Shown here piece by piece: positions 1 through 6,981 of a DNA stretch of 15,855 nt (positions within the stretch are counted from its first letter, which is position 1; every line of letters starts with the position of its first letter). Both the position numbers and the translations under genes were made by a program. The notes beneath the pieces are model-generated. The model saw nothing but the letters and a program-made list of their open reading frames with translations. It did not search any database and was not told the origin of the DNA. The stretch lies in the NCBI GenBank assembly GCA_003162615.1, contig PMNG01000051.1, forward strand, positions 1-15,855. Direction: 5' to 3'. This DNA comes from Methanothrix sp. (GTDB taxonomy: Archaea > Halobacteriota > Methanosarcinia > Methanotrichales > Methanotrichaceae).

Positions 1-41
1 AGGGCGAACAGCGCCATACCTAGCTTTACTGAACTACGCAA
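1..41 (-). CDS. Start of a secreted or membrane protein, truncated by the window edge
   Basis: Only about 13 codons are visible. The minus strand has a strong Shine-Dalgarno sequence (AAGGAGG, about 51-57) 8 nt before a TTG at 41-39. From there the reading is M-R-S-S-V-K-L-G-M-A-L-F-A, a basic start followed by a hydrophobic run that looks like a signal peptide or first membrane helix. A second possible start is the ATG at 17-15, but the SD spacing fits the TTG. The gene begins 36 nt downstream of the rlmJ-like stop on the same strand, so it may be co-transcribed with it. The function cannot be told from this fragment. Confidence 0.5.
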   Translation of the reverse strand, partial: MRSSVKLGMALFA

Positions 42-76
42 AACAATGTCCTCCTTAAGAAACGTGGTTCTGGATC

Positions 77-841
77 TTAAATAGGTTCTGGGCATCGCAT
101 GATTCTCAGAAAATTTTTAGCTCGCTGGTTCACGTGATCCCTTAAATCGTCACTTCCCGACAGGATCATTGCGGCTCCTCTCCACTTGTCGCAGCTCATT
201 CCAAAATCGGAGAAGTTCGCGGAATACATCTTTACGTTGCAATATTTTTTCGGAATAGCATCGACGTCGGCCATCTGCCACCAGAGAACCGTCCAGCGTG
301 AACATGCACCTCTTTTGAGGAGGTCCACGGCTCTTTCGAGGTCTCTTTTTTCCAGGTATGGAGGGTCTATCAGAAGAAGCGCGGGATCGGAACTGTCCAT
401 TAAGGACCTTACGCCTGAAAATCCGTCGCCAAGATGGAACCTGAACTTATCCGCTCCCGGCAGAGCTATGTCATGCCAAGAGGCAGCAACTTCCGGATTT
501 ATATCCCAGACATCAGCCTTCAGACCAAAGCCGACTTTTTCAGTCGCTTTCAGCACCAAGACAGCAGAACCAGGATAATTCATCAACCCAGAAGGGTTCA
601 TATTGTTGAGGATGCCGAAATAGCTGAACTCTTTTAGAACGTCAAGGCGCTTCCAACAATTACTAATGCCATTCTGCCATTCGCCAGGCTTTTCAAGAGC
701 GTATTCTGGATAACCCACGTGGCTTTCAATGTAGACGAGGTTCTTTTCCTTGGCCAGAAGATATTCTGCTACCTCTGCCAGGATAAAATGCTTCCATACA
801 TCTCCTGCGTTGCCTGCATGATTTCTGTGGTTGTAGCGCAT
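77..841 (-). CDS. rlmJ: RlmJ-like 23S rRNA (adenine-N6)-methyltransferase
   Basis: This 254-residue protein matches the RlmJ (DUF519) family, which in E. coli methylates A2030 of 23S rRNA using S-adenosylmethionine. Visible landmarks are the N-terminal HAGNAGDVWKH (residues 8-18; E. coli has HAGNHADVLKH), a YPGS block near residue 89, the DGF motif near 139 and the catalytic DPPY motif near 159-162 (IDPPYLEKRD). The SAM-binding loop reads ESHVG where I recall DTHAG in E. coli, a conservative change at the acidic position. Length is slightly below the usual 280. The ATG at 841 is kept because the conserved N-terminus starts there. A minus-strand TATA-like element lies about 27 nt upstream (861-873). 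The family is mostly bacterial, so horizontal gain is a reasonable inference. The closest alternative is a related N6-adenine DNA methylase. Confidence 0.85.
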   Translation of the reverse strand: MRYNHRNHAGNAGDVWKHFILAEVAEYLLAKEKNLVYIESHVGYPEYALEKPGEWQNGISNCWKRLDVLKEFSYFGILNNMNPSGLMNYPGSAVLVLKATEKVGFGLKADVWDINPEVAASWHDIALPGADKFRFHLGDGFSGVRSLMDSSDPALLLIDPPYLEKRDLERAVDLLKRGACSRWTVLWWQMADVDAIPKKYCNVKMYSANFSDFGMSCDKWRGAAMILSGSDDLRDHVNQRAKNFLRIMRCPEPI

Positions 842-860
842 TAGTCTCGAATTAAGTATT

Positions 861-885
861 GTGATTTATGGTGAAATAATTTATG
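861..885 (-). promoter_or_regulatory. Probable promoter of the rlmJ-like gene
   Basis: The minus strand carries CCATAAATC (about 863-872) and CATAAATTA just upstream of it. The first is about 27 nt before the ATG at 841, the usual archaeal TATA distance, which would give a nearly leaderless mRNA. The region is AT-rich, so the exact box is uncertain. Confidence 0.4.
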
Positions 886-907
886 TTCTCTTTAAAGGCA
901 AGATAAT

Positions 908-933
908 AAAAAAGAAATACTAAAATAAAGTAT
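908..933 (-). terminator. Hairpin plus T-run terminator after the small membrane protein gene
   Basis: Read on the minus strand, ATACT/AGTAT arms (929-933 and 917-921) enclose a short AT loop and are followed by a run of six T (908-913) in a T-rich stretch. It sits 18 nt past the stop of the gene ending at 951, where an archaeal T-rich terminator is expected. Confidence 0.5.
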
Positions 934-950
934 CTGAGTTCAACCTCTGT

Positions 951-1415
951 CTATCTGTTCAGGTACATACCCTTGGCGATATTGAATGTCTGAGACGGGG
1001 TCGCCCTAACCATTCTCTGGGAATCCTCTGATGATGACGGGGATGCAGCGGCAGTTACTGCTGCTGTTTTCAAGAGGCTCTTGTCCACCTCGTTAGTCAG
1101 CCATCTGGCTCCACCGATGCCTATCAGTATCGCGCCTGCTACGGATGATATGGTGAGGTTCAGCTCACTCATGCCTACGCCGCTTGAACCACTAAAAATG
1201 AGCGTTCCGCTGTACGAGCCGTAAAGCCCCCATGAGATGAAGGCTGCAACAGCCCCTATAAGGACGTTACCCGCAATGCCCGGCCTAAAAATACAGACGT
1301 TATCGACTATCTCTTCACGAGGCACGACGAATCCATTATCGCTGATTATGGCATTGATAACGCCTCCAACAGCTCCTCCCAAAAGAATAATTCCCAATGG
1401 TATCCATACTGGCAT
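951..1415 (-). CDS. Small glycine-rich integral membrane protein, function unknown
   Basis: I recognise no characterised function. From the ATG at 1415 the protein has 154 residues with about three membrane segments: roughly 3-23 (IPLGIILLGGAVGG...), 45-66 (around IGAVAAFISWGLYG) and 85-105 (ISSVAGAILIGIGGARW). A Ser/Thr/Ala-rich hydrophilic tail follows. The glycine spacing in the helices suggests tight packing. A longer frame begins at a TTG at 1496, but the ATG at 1415 has a purine-rich SD (AGGAAGGGGA) just upstream, and a minus-strand TATA-like stretch at 1508-1520 would place the RNA start inside the longer version. The shorter form is therefore preferred. Similar conserved hypothetical membrane proteins exist in methanogens, as far as I recall. 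The gene is divergent from the feo operon. Confidence 0.65.
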   Translation of the reverse strand: MPVWIPLGIILLGGAVGGVINAIISDNGFVVPREEIVDNVCIFRPGIAGNVLIGAVAAFISWGLYGSYSGTLIFSGSSGVGMSELNLTISSVAGAILIGIGGARWLTNEVDKSLLKTAAVTAAASPSSSEDSQRMVRATPSQTFNIAKGMYLNR

Positions 1416-1661
1416 AGTCTTCCCCTTCCTGGAACAGATCCTTCCGGCCCCAGAGCTAAGCAACTCTGCTGGAACGCCGAACAAAACCGATTCCAATTAT
1501 TTTCATTATAACTTTTTTTATTTTGAAATCGCTTTAATACTATTTTAACTTTGTGTCCTGTTAACATGAACCATTTAAAAAGCCTTACTACCAAAAATGA
1601 TAATTTAAATAAAAATATTTTTGACATGAAACCAACTGATCTTTATGATACATGCAAAAGC

Positions 1662-1704
1662 GCAACCTAATTTAGGTCGACCAAAATGGTTATATTTAGG
1701 TTGC
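1662..1704 (+). promoter_or_regulatory. feo operon promoter with DtxR-type operator repeats
   Basis: A TATA box (TTATATTTA, 1690-1698) lies about 31 nt before the ATG at 1725, and there is no SD, so the mRNA should be leaderless or nearly so. Around it are 9-bp inverted arms GCAACCTAA (1662-1670) and TTAGGTTGC (1696-1704). The left arm is also part of a local palindrome, ACCTAA-T-TTAGGT (1665-1677), and a smaller one, ACCA-AAA-TGGT, fills 1680-1690. The hexamer TTAGGT is the half-site of the bacterial DtxR/IdeR box. The right arm overlaps the TATA box, so a bound regulator would block TBP. Autoregulation by the adjacent DtxR-type protein is inferred. Confidence 0.65.
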
Positions 1705-1724
1705 CCTTAATGTCCTCGTAGAAT

Positions 1725-2435
1725 ATGCCTAAGGAACAGATAGAGGAGTACATCGAAGCCATCTTCGATATAGCCGGAGAGAAAGGCACAGCCAAGACCA
1801 CCGAAGTTGCAAATAGGCTGAAAATTGCCCCTGCCAGCGTGACTGAGGTGTTCCAGAAAATGGCGCGAAACGGCCTCGTTCAGTACGAGCCCTACAAGGG
1901 AGTCTCCCTCACAACGAAAGGGGTCGAGGCCGCGATAAAGATCAAGAGAAAACACAGGCTTCTCGAGGTATTCTTGGCGAAGATCCTTCACATAGCTCCG
2001 GAGAAGGTCCACGCGGAGGCCTGCAAAATGGAACACTCCATCTCCGATGAGGTCGGAGACGCCATTTGCAGGCAGTTAAACGCACCGGCCAGATGTCCCA
2101 GTGGTAAACTGATATATCCCTGCGAAAAGGGAATAGAGACCTGCAACCAGTGTAAAGAGACATTAGAAAAAGATGCATCGTCAGCGAGCCAAAGGAAGAT
2201 TTTGCCAGTAACCGACCTGAAACGATGCCAGAAGGGGACTATAGCTTTTCTCAGGGGAAGCAGTAAGGTCATCCAGAGGCTTTCAGACCTCGGTCTAACT
2301 CCAGGGACCGAGGTAACACTGATGAGAAAGACACCCATGGGAGGGCCCATTGAACTTTCAGTAAGAAGAACGGCTCTTGCAGTGGGACACGACATCGCCG
2401 ACAATATCTTCGTTGAAGCTGCAGGAGAAAGCTGA
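1725..2435 (+). CDS. DtxR/MntR-family metal-dependent repressor with C-terminal FeoA domain
   Basis: A 236-residue transcription regulator predicted to sense Fe(II) or Mn(II) and repress iron uptake. Residues about 1-65 form a winged helix (helix-turn-helix near 24-50, with APASVTEVFQKM as recognition helix). The dimerisation/metal domain follows to about 130, with the ligand set H77, C100, E103 and H104 in CKMEHSISDEV, characteristic of the DtxR/IdeR/MntR family. After a cysteine-containing linker (C115, C124, C133, C140, C143) comes a FeoA/SH3-like domain at about 160-232 (IQRLSDLGLTPGTEVTLM, then GGPIELSVRRTALAVG). The gene lies 2 nt before feoB, and no separate feoA is present, so the C-terminal domain may serve as regulator module, FeoA partner or both. 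The start is fixed by the TATA box 31 nt upstream. Metal choice (Fe or Mn) is not provable here. Confidence 0.9.
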   Translation: MPKEQIEEYIEAIFDIAGEKGTAKTTEVANRLKIAPASVTEVFQKMARNGLVQYEPYKGVSLTTKGVEAAIKIKRKHRLLEVFLAKILHIAPEKVHAEACKMEHSISDEVGDAICRQLNAPARCPSGKLIYPCEKGIETCNQCKETLEKDASSASQRKILPVTDLKRCQKGTIAFLRGSSKVIQRLSDLGLTPGTEVTLMRKTPMGGPIELSVRRTALAVGHDIADNIFVEAAGES

Positions 2436-2437
2436 GG

Positions 2438-4411
2438 ATGCCCGGCTGCCAAGGTTGCCCGCAATCGAGGAATAGTTTCGAAAGAAACGCTGACCTGGTG
2501 GTGGCCTTAGCCGGCAATGCAAATGTCGGAAAGAGCGCTGTTTTCAACCAACTGACCGGCGTGGATCAGATTATAGGGAACTGGCCCGGAAAGACCGTCG
2601 AACGCGCCGAGGGAACACTGCAATATCAGGGCATGAAAATCAAGGTAATAGACCTGCCCGGAATCTATTCCTTCTCCACCTACTCCATGGAGGAGCTGGT
2701 CTCCAGGGATTTCATCGCCCTGGAAAAGCCTGACATAGTTGTCAATGTAGTAGACGCGACTGCCCTTGAAAGGAACCTCTTCTTTACGATTCAGCTTCTG
2801 GAGCTAAATGCGCCCCTGTTAGTCGCATTGAACCAGATCGATCTTATGGAGAGGAAAGGAATCTCCATTGACTACCAGAGGCTGGAAGAGATCCTGGGAG
2901 TCCCTGTTGTTCCTACTATTGCCATAAAAGGAAAGGGCATCTCTGAATTGACGGAGGAAATAATAAAGCTCGGAGAACAGAAAATAGCCCCTCCAGAGAT
3001 CAAGTACGGAAAAGAGGTTGAGCAACGAATAGAGAAGCTCATCTCACTGCTTGGCAAGATCGAGACATTCTATCCCCACAGATGGCTAGCCATAAAGCTC
3101 CTGGAAAGAGATGGGGAGATCACGAGGCTTGTAGAAGGGCTTGACAGTACCGATGGTACAGTCGTTCGGGCTGCGGAGGAGTTGGCAGAGGAGATCGAAA
3201 GGATTCATGGAGAACCCAGCGGTGTGGTCATTAGCGCCGAGCGTTACAAAATTGCGGATGAGATTTCCAGGAAGGTCCAGAAGATCCGCACCGAGGAAGA
3301 AACGCTCACTGACAAGCTCGACAGAATTGCCCTGCATCCAATCCTCGGTTATTTGGCGGCAGTGGGCGTCATAGGCGGCCTTTTGGTTTGGACATTCATT
3401 TTGGGGTCCCAGATCTCTGGAATTTTGCAAAATGCGCTAAGCTCTGTTGAGCAGTATGAACCTGTGGTCTCGGGTCCGCTTGGAAATATCATCTGGAATG
3501 GAGCCTTCACAGGCTTTGTTGCGGGCGTGACTCTCGTCGTACCCTATGTACTGCCCTTCTACATCATACTGGCGGTGATCGAGGACTCCGGTTACTTAAC
3601 CCGAATAGCCATCATGCTCGACCGAGGGATGCATAAGCTAGGGCTGCATGGAAAAGCGATAATTCCCATGATCCTGGGATATGGGTGCAATGTGCCTGCC
3701 TGCTTCTCCTGCAGGATAATGGAGACTCCTAAGCAGAAGTTCGTGGCTGCTTTTCTTGTTTCCCTGGTACCGTGTACTGCGAGAACCGTCGTGATCCTCG
3801 GGCTGGTGGCAGCCTTCGTCAACATCTGGTGGGCTCTGGCGCTGTACGCCTTCGATATAATCCTCATCTTACTTCTGGGAAGGATTGCGTTCAAGGTCGT
3901 GCCTGGAGAGTCGGTCGGCCTCATCATGGAGATGCCGAGCTATCACGTGCCCTCTGCGAAAGTCGTGCTTAAGCAGACATGGGCTCGTACTAAGTCGCTG
4001 TTGTGGGTGGTATTTCCGGCGTACGTCATAGGCAGCGCAGTGCTCCAGGCGTTTTATGCAGCAGGATTGCTGAACCCCCTCAACGACATTCTAAGCCCTG
4101 TTACAGTTAACTGGCTTGGATTGCCGGCAGAGGTGGGCATCCTGCTGATCTTCGGGATAGTGAGAAAAGAGTTGACGATACTGATGCTGGCGGTAATATT
4201 CCAGACAACAAATTTTGCGTCAGTCATGTCTCCTGTGCAGCTAATAGTGCTCGCACTGGTGACCATGATTTACATCCCGTGCCTGGCCCTGATCCTCTGC
4301 TTTGCCAAGGAGTTCGGCTGGAAGAAGACGGCTGCCATTACGGTCTTTGAGGTGACGTTTGCGATCTTCCTCGGCGGGATTGTGTTCCGAATGCTGAGTT
4401 TGATTATGTAA
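2438..4411 (+). CDS. feoB: Ferrous iron transport protein B (FeoB)
   Basis: A 657-residue membrane Fe(II) transporter with an N-terminal G domain. GTPase motifs are G1 GNANVGKS (26-33), the switch T53 in NWPGKTVE, G3 DLPG (72-75), G4 NQID (132-135; NxxD kept, Gln where Lys or Met is common) and a G5-like region near 160-166. A helical linker spans about 185-290. The transport domain follows from about 303, with both Gate regions: EDSGYLTRIAIMLDR (382-396), GYGCNVPACFSCR (414-426, with the conserved C417), LVPCTAR (443-449), VRKELTIL (575-582) and IYIPCLA (611-617). It is shorter than E. coli FeoB (about 773) because the C-terminus is compact. The N-terminus carries C4-x2-C7. An SD (AGGAG, about 2423-2427) inside the regulator's last codons and the 2-nt gap indicate translational coupling. 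No feoC is visible. Confidence 0.95.
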   Translation: MPGCQGCPQSRNSFERNADLVVALAGNANVGKSAVFNQLTGVDQIIGNWPGKTVERAEGTLQYQGMKIKVIDLPGIYSFSTYSMEELVSRDFIALEKPDIVVNVVDATALERNLFFTIQLLELNAPLLVALNQIDLMERKGISIDYQRLEEILGVPVVPTIAIKGKGISELTEEIIKLGEQKIAPPEIKYGKEVEQRIEKLISLLGKIETFYPHRWLAIKLLERDGEITRLVEGLDSTDGTVVRAAEELAEEIERIHGEPSGVVISAERYKIADEISRKVQKIRTEEETLTDKLDRIALHPILGYLAAVGVIGGLLVWTFILGSQISGILQNALSSVEQYEPVVSGPLGNIIWNGAFTGFVAGVTLVVPYVLPFYIILAVIEDSGYLTRIAIMLDRGMHKLGLHGKAIIPMILGYGCNVPACFSCRIMETPKQKFVAAFLVSLVPCTARTVVILGLVAAFVNIWWALALYAFDIILILLLGRIAFKVVPGESVGLIMEMPSYHVPSAKVVLKQTWARTKSLLWVVFPAYVIGSAVLQAFYAAGLLNPLNDILSPVTVNWLGLPAEVGILLIFGIVRKELTILMLAVIFQTTNFASVMSPVQLIVLALVTMIYIPCLALILCFAKEFGWKKTAAITVFEVTFAIFLGGIVFRMLSLIM

Positions 4412-4447
4412 GTCGGGCGAAATCCTATGCTACAGCGTTGATTATTC

Positions 4448-5221
4448 TCACTCATCCGCACTTTCGCCCTTTCCACTGCGAACGAACTTATCCCCCTCTC
4501 GTCTAAGTTCGCTGACCATCTTCCCATCAACGATCCTGAGGATCCTGTCCGTCTTCTCCGCCATGACCATGTCGTGGGTGACCAAAATGAATGTCTGGTT
4601 CGTCTTGCGATTGAGCTCCCTCAGCAGTTCGTATACCCGGTTGGAGCTTTTTGTGTCCAGGTTTCCAGTAAGCTCGTCACCGATGACAACTGATGGCCTG
4701 TTCACCAGGGCCCTTGCAACAGCTACCCGCTGGTTCTGGCCTCCTGAAAGCTGGTTTGGCCTGTTGTCCAGCCTGTCCCCCAGGCCAACGTCGTTCAACA
4801 GATCCCTGGCCCGATCCCTTGCTACCTTCTTGTTTTCGGCTGCGATCAACATGGGTATCATGACGTTCTCAAGGGCTGTGAACTCAGGTATGAGGTGGTG
4901 GTACTGGAAGACGAAACCCAGCTCCTTGTTCCGGAGTCTGGCCCGCTCGCTTGGACTTATCTTGGTGACGTCCGTCCCTTTGAGCGTGATCTGACCGCTA
5001 GTGGGGGTGTCAAGCAGACCTATCATGTTGAGCAGAGTGCTCTTTCCGCTACCGCTCGGCCCCACGATGGCCAGAAACTCGCCTCTCCTTATATTGAGGT
5101 TGATGTTGTCAAGGGCCACGACATCCACTCCGCCTTTGTAGACCTTCATCAAGTCCCTGATTGCGATTATGTCGCTGTTTTCGACTTCGATTTCTTCAGT
5201 ATTGCCGTCTAGGTCGCTCAT
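4448..5221 (-). CDS. ABC transporter ATP-binding protein, LolD/MacB type
   Basis: A 257-residue ATPase subunit of an ABC transporter. Numbered from the ATG at 5221: Walker A GPSGSGKST (54-62), Q-loop FVFQYHHLIPEFTALENV (Q106), signature LSGGQ (158-162), Walker B VVIGDE (178-183) and switch His H216 (VTHDM). The FxFQ-HLIP-TALENV pattern and -TGNLD after Walker B place it with the LolD/MacB/FtsE-like group, which works with FtsX/MacB-type permeases on lipoproteins, peptides or drugs. The usual DEPTGNLD reads DELTGNLD here. A longer frame reaches an ATG at 5278, but GGAGGAAGG upstream of 5221 supports the shorter start. No permease gene is adjacent, so its partner must be elsewhere or outside the window. 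It converges on feoB with a 36-nt gap. Confidence 0.88.
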   Translation of the reverse strand: MSDLDGNTEEIEVENSDIIAIRDLMKVYKGGVDVVALDNINLNIRRGEFLAIVGPSGSGKSTLLNMIGLLDTPTSGQITLKGTDVTKISPSERARLRNKELGFVFQYHHLIPEFTALENVMIPMLIAAENKKVARDRARDLLNDVGLGDRLDNRPNQLSGGQNQRVAVARALVNRPSVVIGDELTGNLDTKSSNRVYELLRELNRKTNQTFILVTHDMVMAEKTDRILRIVDGKMVSELRREGDKFVRSGKGESADE

Positions 5222-5374
5222 TCTTGATCGCCTTCCTCCCCCTGATCCATCAATGGCTTTCTGACTCAGAATCGCCATGATGAGACCAAGAAAGGTAGTT
5301 CCCTTCGCTCTGATTCAGGTTGGTTGAAATTATGGATGTCTTCGTCATCTATTGACCGAGTTCGTACATCCTAA

Positions 5375-5387
5375 GGGATATAAAAAG
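5375..5387. promoter_or_regulatory. TATA-like element in the divergent spacer
   Basis: GGGATATAAAAAG (minus strand CTTTTTATATCCC) is the best TATA match between the ABC ATPase and the divergent membrane protein. On the minus strand it would start transcription near 5350, giving the ATPase mRNA a leader of roughly 130 nt (or about 75 nt for the longer start). It also reads acceptably on the plus strand. The orientation is uncertain. Confidence 0.4.
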
Positions 5388-5447
5388 TGACAGGATTGGA
5401 AAATGTAACTCAACTCGCCAGATCTTCTGGAGTCTCTCGATCAAAAG

Positions 5448-5459
5448 CTTTTAATAAAT
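5448..5459 (+). promoter_or_regulatory. Promoter of the YciC-like membrane protein gene
   Basis: CTTTTAATAAAT is centred about 25 nt before the ATG at 5479, and no SD precedes that ATG. This is the layout of an archaeal leaderless promoter. Confidence 0.55.
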
Positions 5460-5478
5460 TGTGATACAGTGATTAATC

Positions 5479-6138
5479 ATGTCACCGAGATTCTTCTCGA
5501 AAAGCGAAGCAGTTTTATTCGGATGGAACACCCTGAAGAAAAACTTCGGTTTCTTCCTGGGAATGCTGGCAATTGTCGTAGCGATCAACCTTCTAGTCGG
5601 CTTGGTCATGTCCTCATTCTCCGAGGAAGCGCCAAAAGTGCTGGTGATCGCGGTGAGCGCTATATCCTGGATTTTGGATTTGCTCATCAGCATGGGCGTC
5701 ATTAGGATTACCCTGAAGTTCTGCGACCAGGAACAGGCAACTTACCGCGACCTTTTCTCTGCCTATAGACTTCTGCTAAATTACCTTGTAGGATCGATTG
5801 TCTACGGAATAATGGTGGCCATTGGGTTCGTCTTCCTAATCGCCCCCGGCATTTACCTGGCCGTCAAATATCAGTTTTACGACTACCTGATCATAGACAA
5901 GGGCATGGGACCAATAGATGCCATCAAAAGAAGCGGAGTCCTGACAGAAGGCGTGAAGCGGAACCTGGTGCTGTTCTGGTTGGCGCTGGTAGGGATTAAC
6001 ATCCTGGGAATGATAGCTTTGGGAGTTGGGTTGATCGCTACGGTTCCAGTTTCATGGCTGGCCAATGCCTATGTCTATCGCAGGCTGCAGCTTCAGGCTG
6101 AGAACAATAGTGCCATTCCCTTATCCGGTTTAGATTAG
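5479..6138 (+). CDS. YciC/DUF975-like multi-pass membrane protein
   Basis: A 219-residue integral membrane protein with about five hydrophobic segments: near 24-46, 51-74, 99-128 (long, possibly broken at the proline of IAPGIYLAVKY) and 158-196. The diagnostic stretch is PGIYLAVKYQFYDYLIIDKG, then GPIDAIKRSGVLTEG. This pattern is shared by the YciC/DUF975/GDPD-membrane-domain superfamily of poorly characterised membrane proteins, with a PGIY turn, a charged loop and a re-entrant amphipathic helix. No catalytic residues are evident. The start is set by the leaderless TATA spacing; the next plausible Met is inside the first helix. A strong terminator follows. It is divergent from the ABC ATPase, but nothing shows they act together. 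The role is unknown. Confidence 0.75.
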   Translation: MSPRFFSKSEAVLFGWNTLKKNFGFFLGMLAIVVAINLLVGLVMSSFSEEAPKVLVIAVSAISWILDLLISMGVIRITLKFCDQEQATYRDLFSAYRLLLNYLVGSIVYGIMVAIGFVFLIAPGIYLAVKYQFYDYLIIDKGMGPIDAIKRSGVLTEGVKRNLVLFWLALVGINILGMIALGVGLIATVPVSWLANAYVYRRLQLQAENNSAIPLSGLD

Positions 6139-6173
6139 TTTCATCAGCTTTCTGAAAATGGCTGGAACATGCA

Positions 6174-6225
6174 CATCTGCGCCTTTCGGTTGGATGGGCG
6201 CCAGATGCGCTGCTCTTCTTTTTTT
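6174..6225 (+). terminator. GC-rich hairpin with T7 run
   Basis: Arms CATCTG-CGCC (6174-6183) and GGCG-C-CAGATG (6197-6207) pair with a single bulged C and a 13-nt loop. Twelve nt later comes TTCTTTTTTT (6216-6225). It lies 36 nt after the stop of the YciC-like gene and resembles a bacterial intrinsic terminator, which also works as a T-run terminator in archaea. Confidence 0.65.
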
Positions 6226-6303
6226 ATCAGAATTGGATCACTCAAACGGACGGGACAGAGCGGATTGTGTCGAGTTGATTGGAATAAGTTTTTGAATTAA
6301 GGC

Positions 6304-6894
6304 ATGCTTGAACATGCAATGATCTCCAGAGTATACATCTCTCACGACGAGCACGACGAAGAACTGGCTCAAGAGATCTCCAGGGCTCTGTGGAGAGTGG
6401 GCCTGGAGAGCTACGCTGCAATGTACAAGCTCAGCCCAGGCATATCCAGGGCAGAGCGGGTCTCTTTTGGAATTCGCAACTCTGAATGCCTCGTGGCTCT
6501 GCTAACCAAGGAAAGCTCGGCCTCCGCCACAGTATGCCAGGAGATCGGCCTAGCCAGGGGCATTGATCTGCTAGTTATACCACTGCTTGAAGAGAATGCT
6601 AAATTGCCTTTTCTCATAGAGCACTCGAAACCTATACCCTACTCTAGATCTGAATTCGGCGATGCTATTGGCAAGCTGATAAGAACGCTTCGAGATTTGA
6701 GCTGTTTAGACTGGCTGAAGGTGACCTGTCCGAATTGCGGAGAAGAGATGACGCAGTATCTGACTCCTCAGGAAGATGTCGACGAGGCCCTGCAGAAAGG
6801 CACCTGTCTGGAGACTATCTGCAGCTATTGCCAGAACAATGTATCCTTGGACCCCAGAACCTTCGAACCACTGCTAAATGAAGTTGCTCGATGA
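6304..6894 (+). CDS. TIR-domain protein with C-terminal zinc ribbon
   Basis: A 196-residue soluble protein. Residues about 8-130 form a TIR fold: strand A VYISHDEHDEELAQEI (10-25), a helix ending RVGLESYAA, a polar BB-loop region (43-53), strand VALLTKESSAS and the helix TVCQEIGLARG. In that helix E80 matches the catalytic glutamate of NAD-cleaving TIR enzymes. The next strand is LLVIPLLEE. The C-terminal 60 residues contain two CxxC pairs (C142/C145 and C173/C176), a likely zinc ribbon. NAD+ hydrolysis or a nucleotide-signal role, possibly in defence or stress, is inference; no ThsA-like effector or other known partner is adjacent. An in-frame ATG at 6319 fits the TIR boundary equally well, and GCATG/CATGC arms (6302-6317) flank the first start. 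No clear SD is seen. Confidence 0.75.
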   Translation: MLEHAMISRVYISHDEHDEELAQEISRALWRVGLESYAAMYKLSPGISRAERVSFGIRNSECLVALLTKESSASATVCQEIGLARGIDLLVIPLLEENAKLPFLIEHSKPIPYSRSEFGDAIGKLIRTLRDLSCLDWLKVTCPNCGEEMTQYLTPQEDVDEALQKGTCLETICSYCQNNVSLDPRTFEPLLNEVAR

Positions 6895-6947
6895 GCTTAC
6901 GGCCGAAGCATGGTTTTTGAAGGCTTAACTGCCCCATTAGACAGAGG

Positions 6948-6957
6948 CTTAAATAAT
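6948..6957 (+). promoter_or_regulatory. Promoter of the DNA glycosylase gene
   Basis: CTTAAATAAT lies about 30 nt before the ATG at 6982, and no SD is present, so the transcript should be leaderless. This supports 6982 over the in-frame ATG at 6910, which lies upstream of the box. Confidence 0.5.
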
Positions 6958-6981
6958 TTCAAGTGGAATCTTATAGATAGC

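Noticed and set aside
1346..1627. Minus-strand 93-codon ORF overlapping the small membrane protein
   Set aside because: It overlaps the supported membrane-protein frame, its upstream part lies in AT-rich promoter DNA, and its product has no family features.
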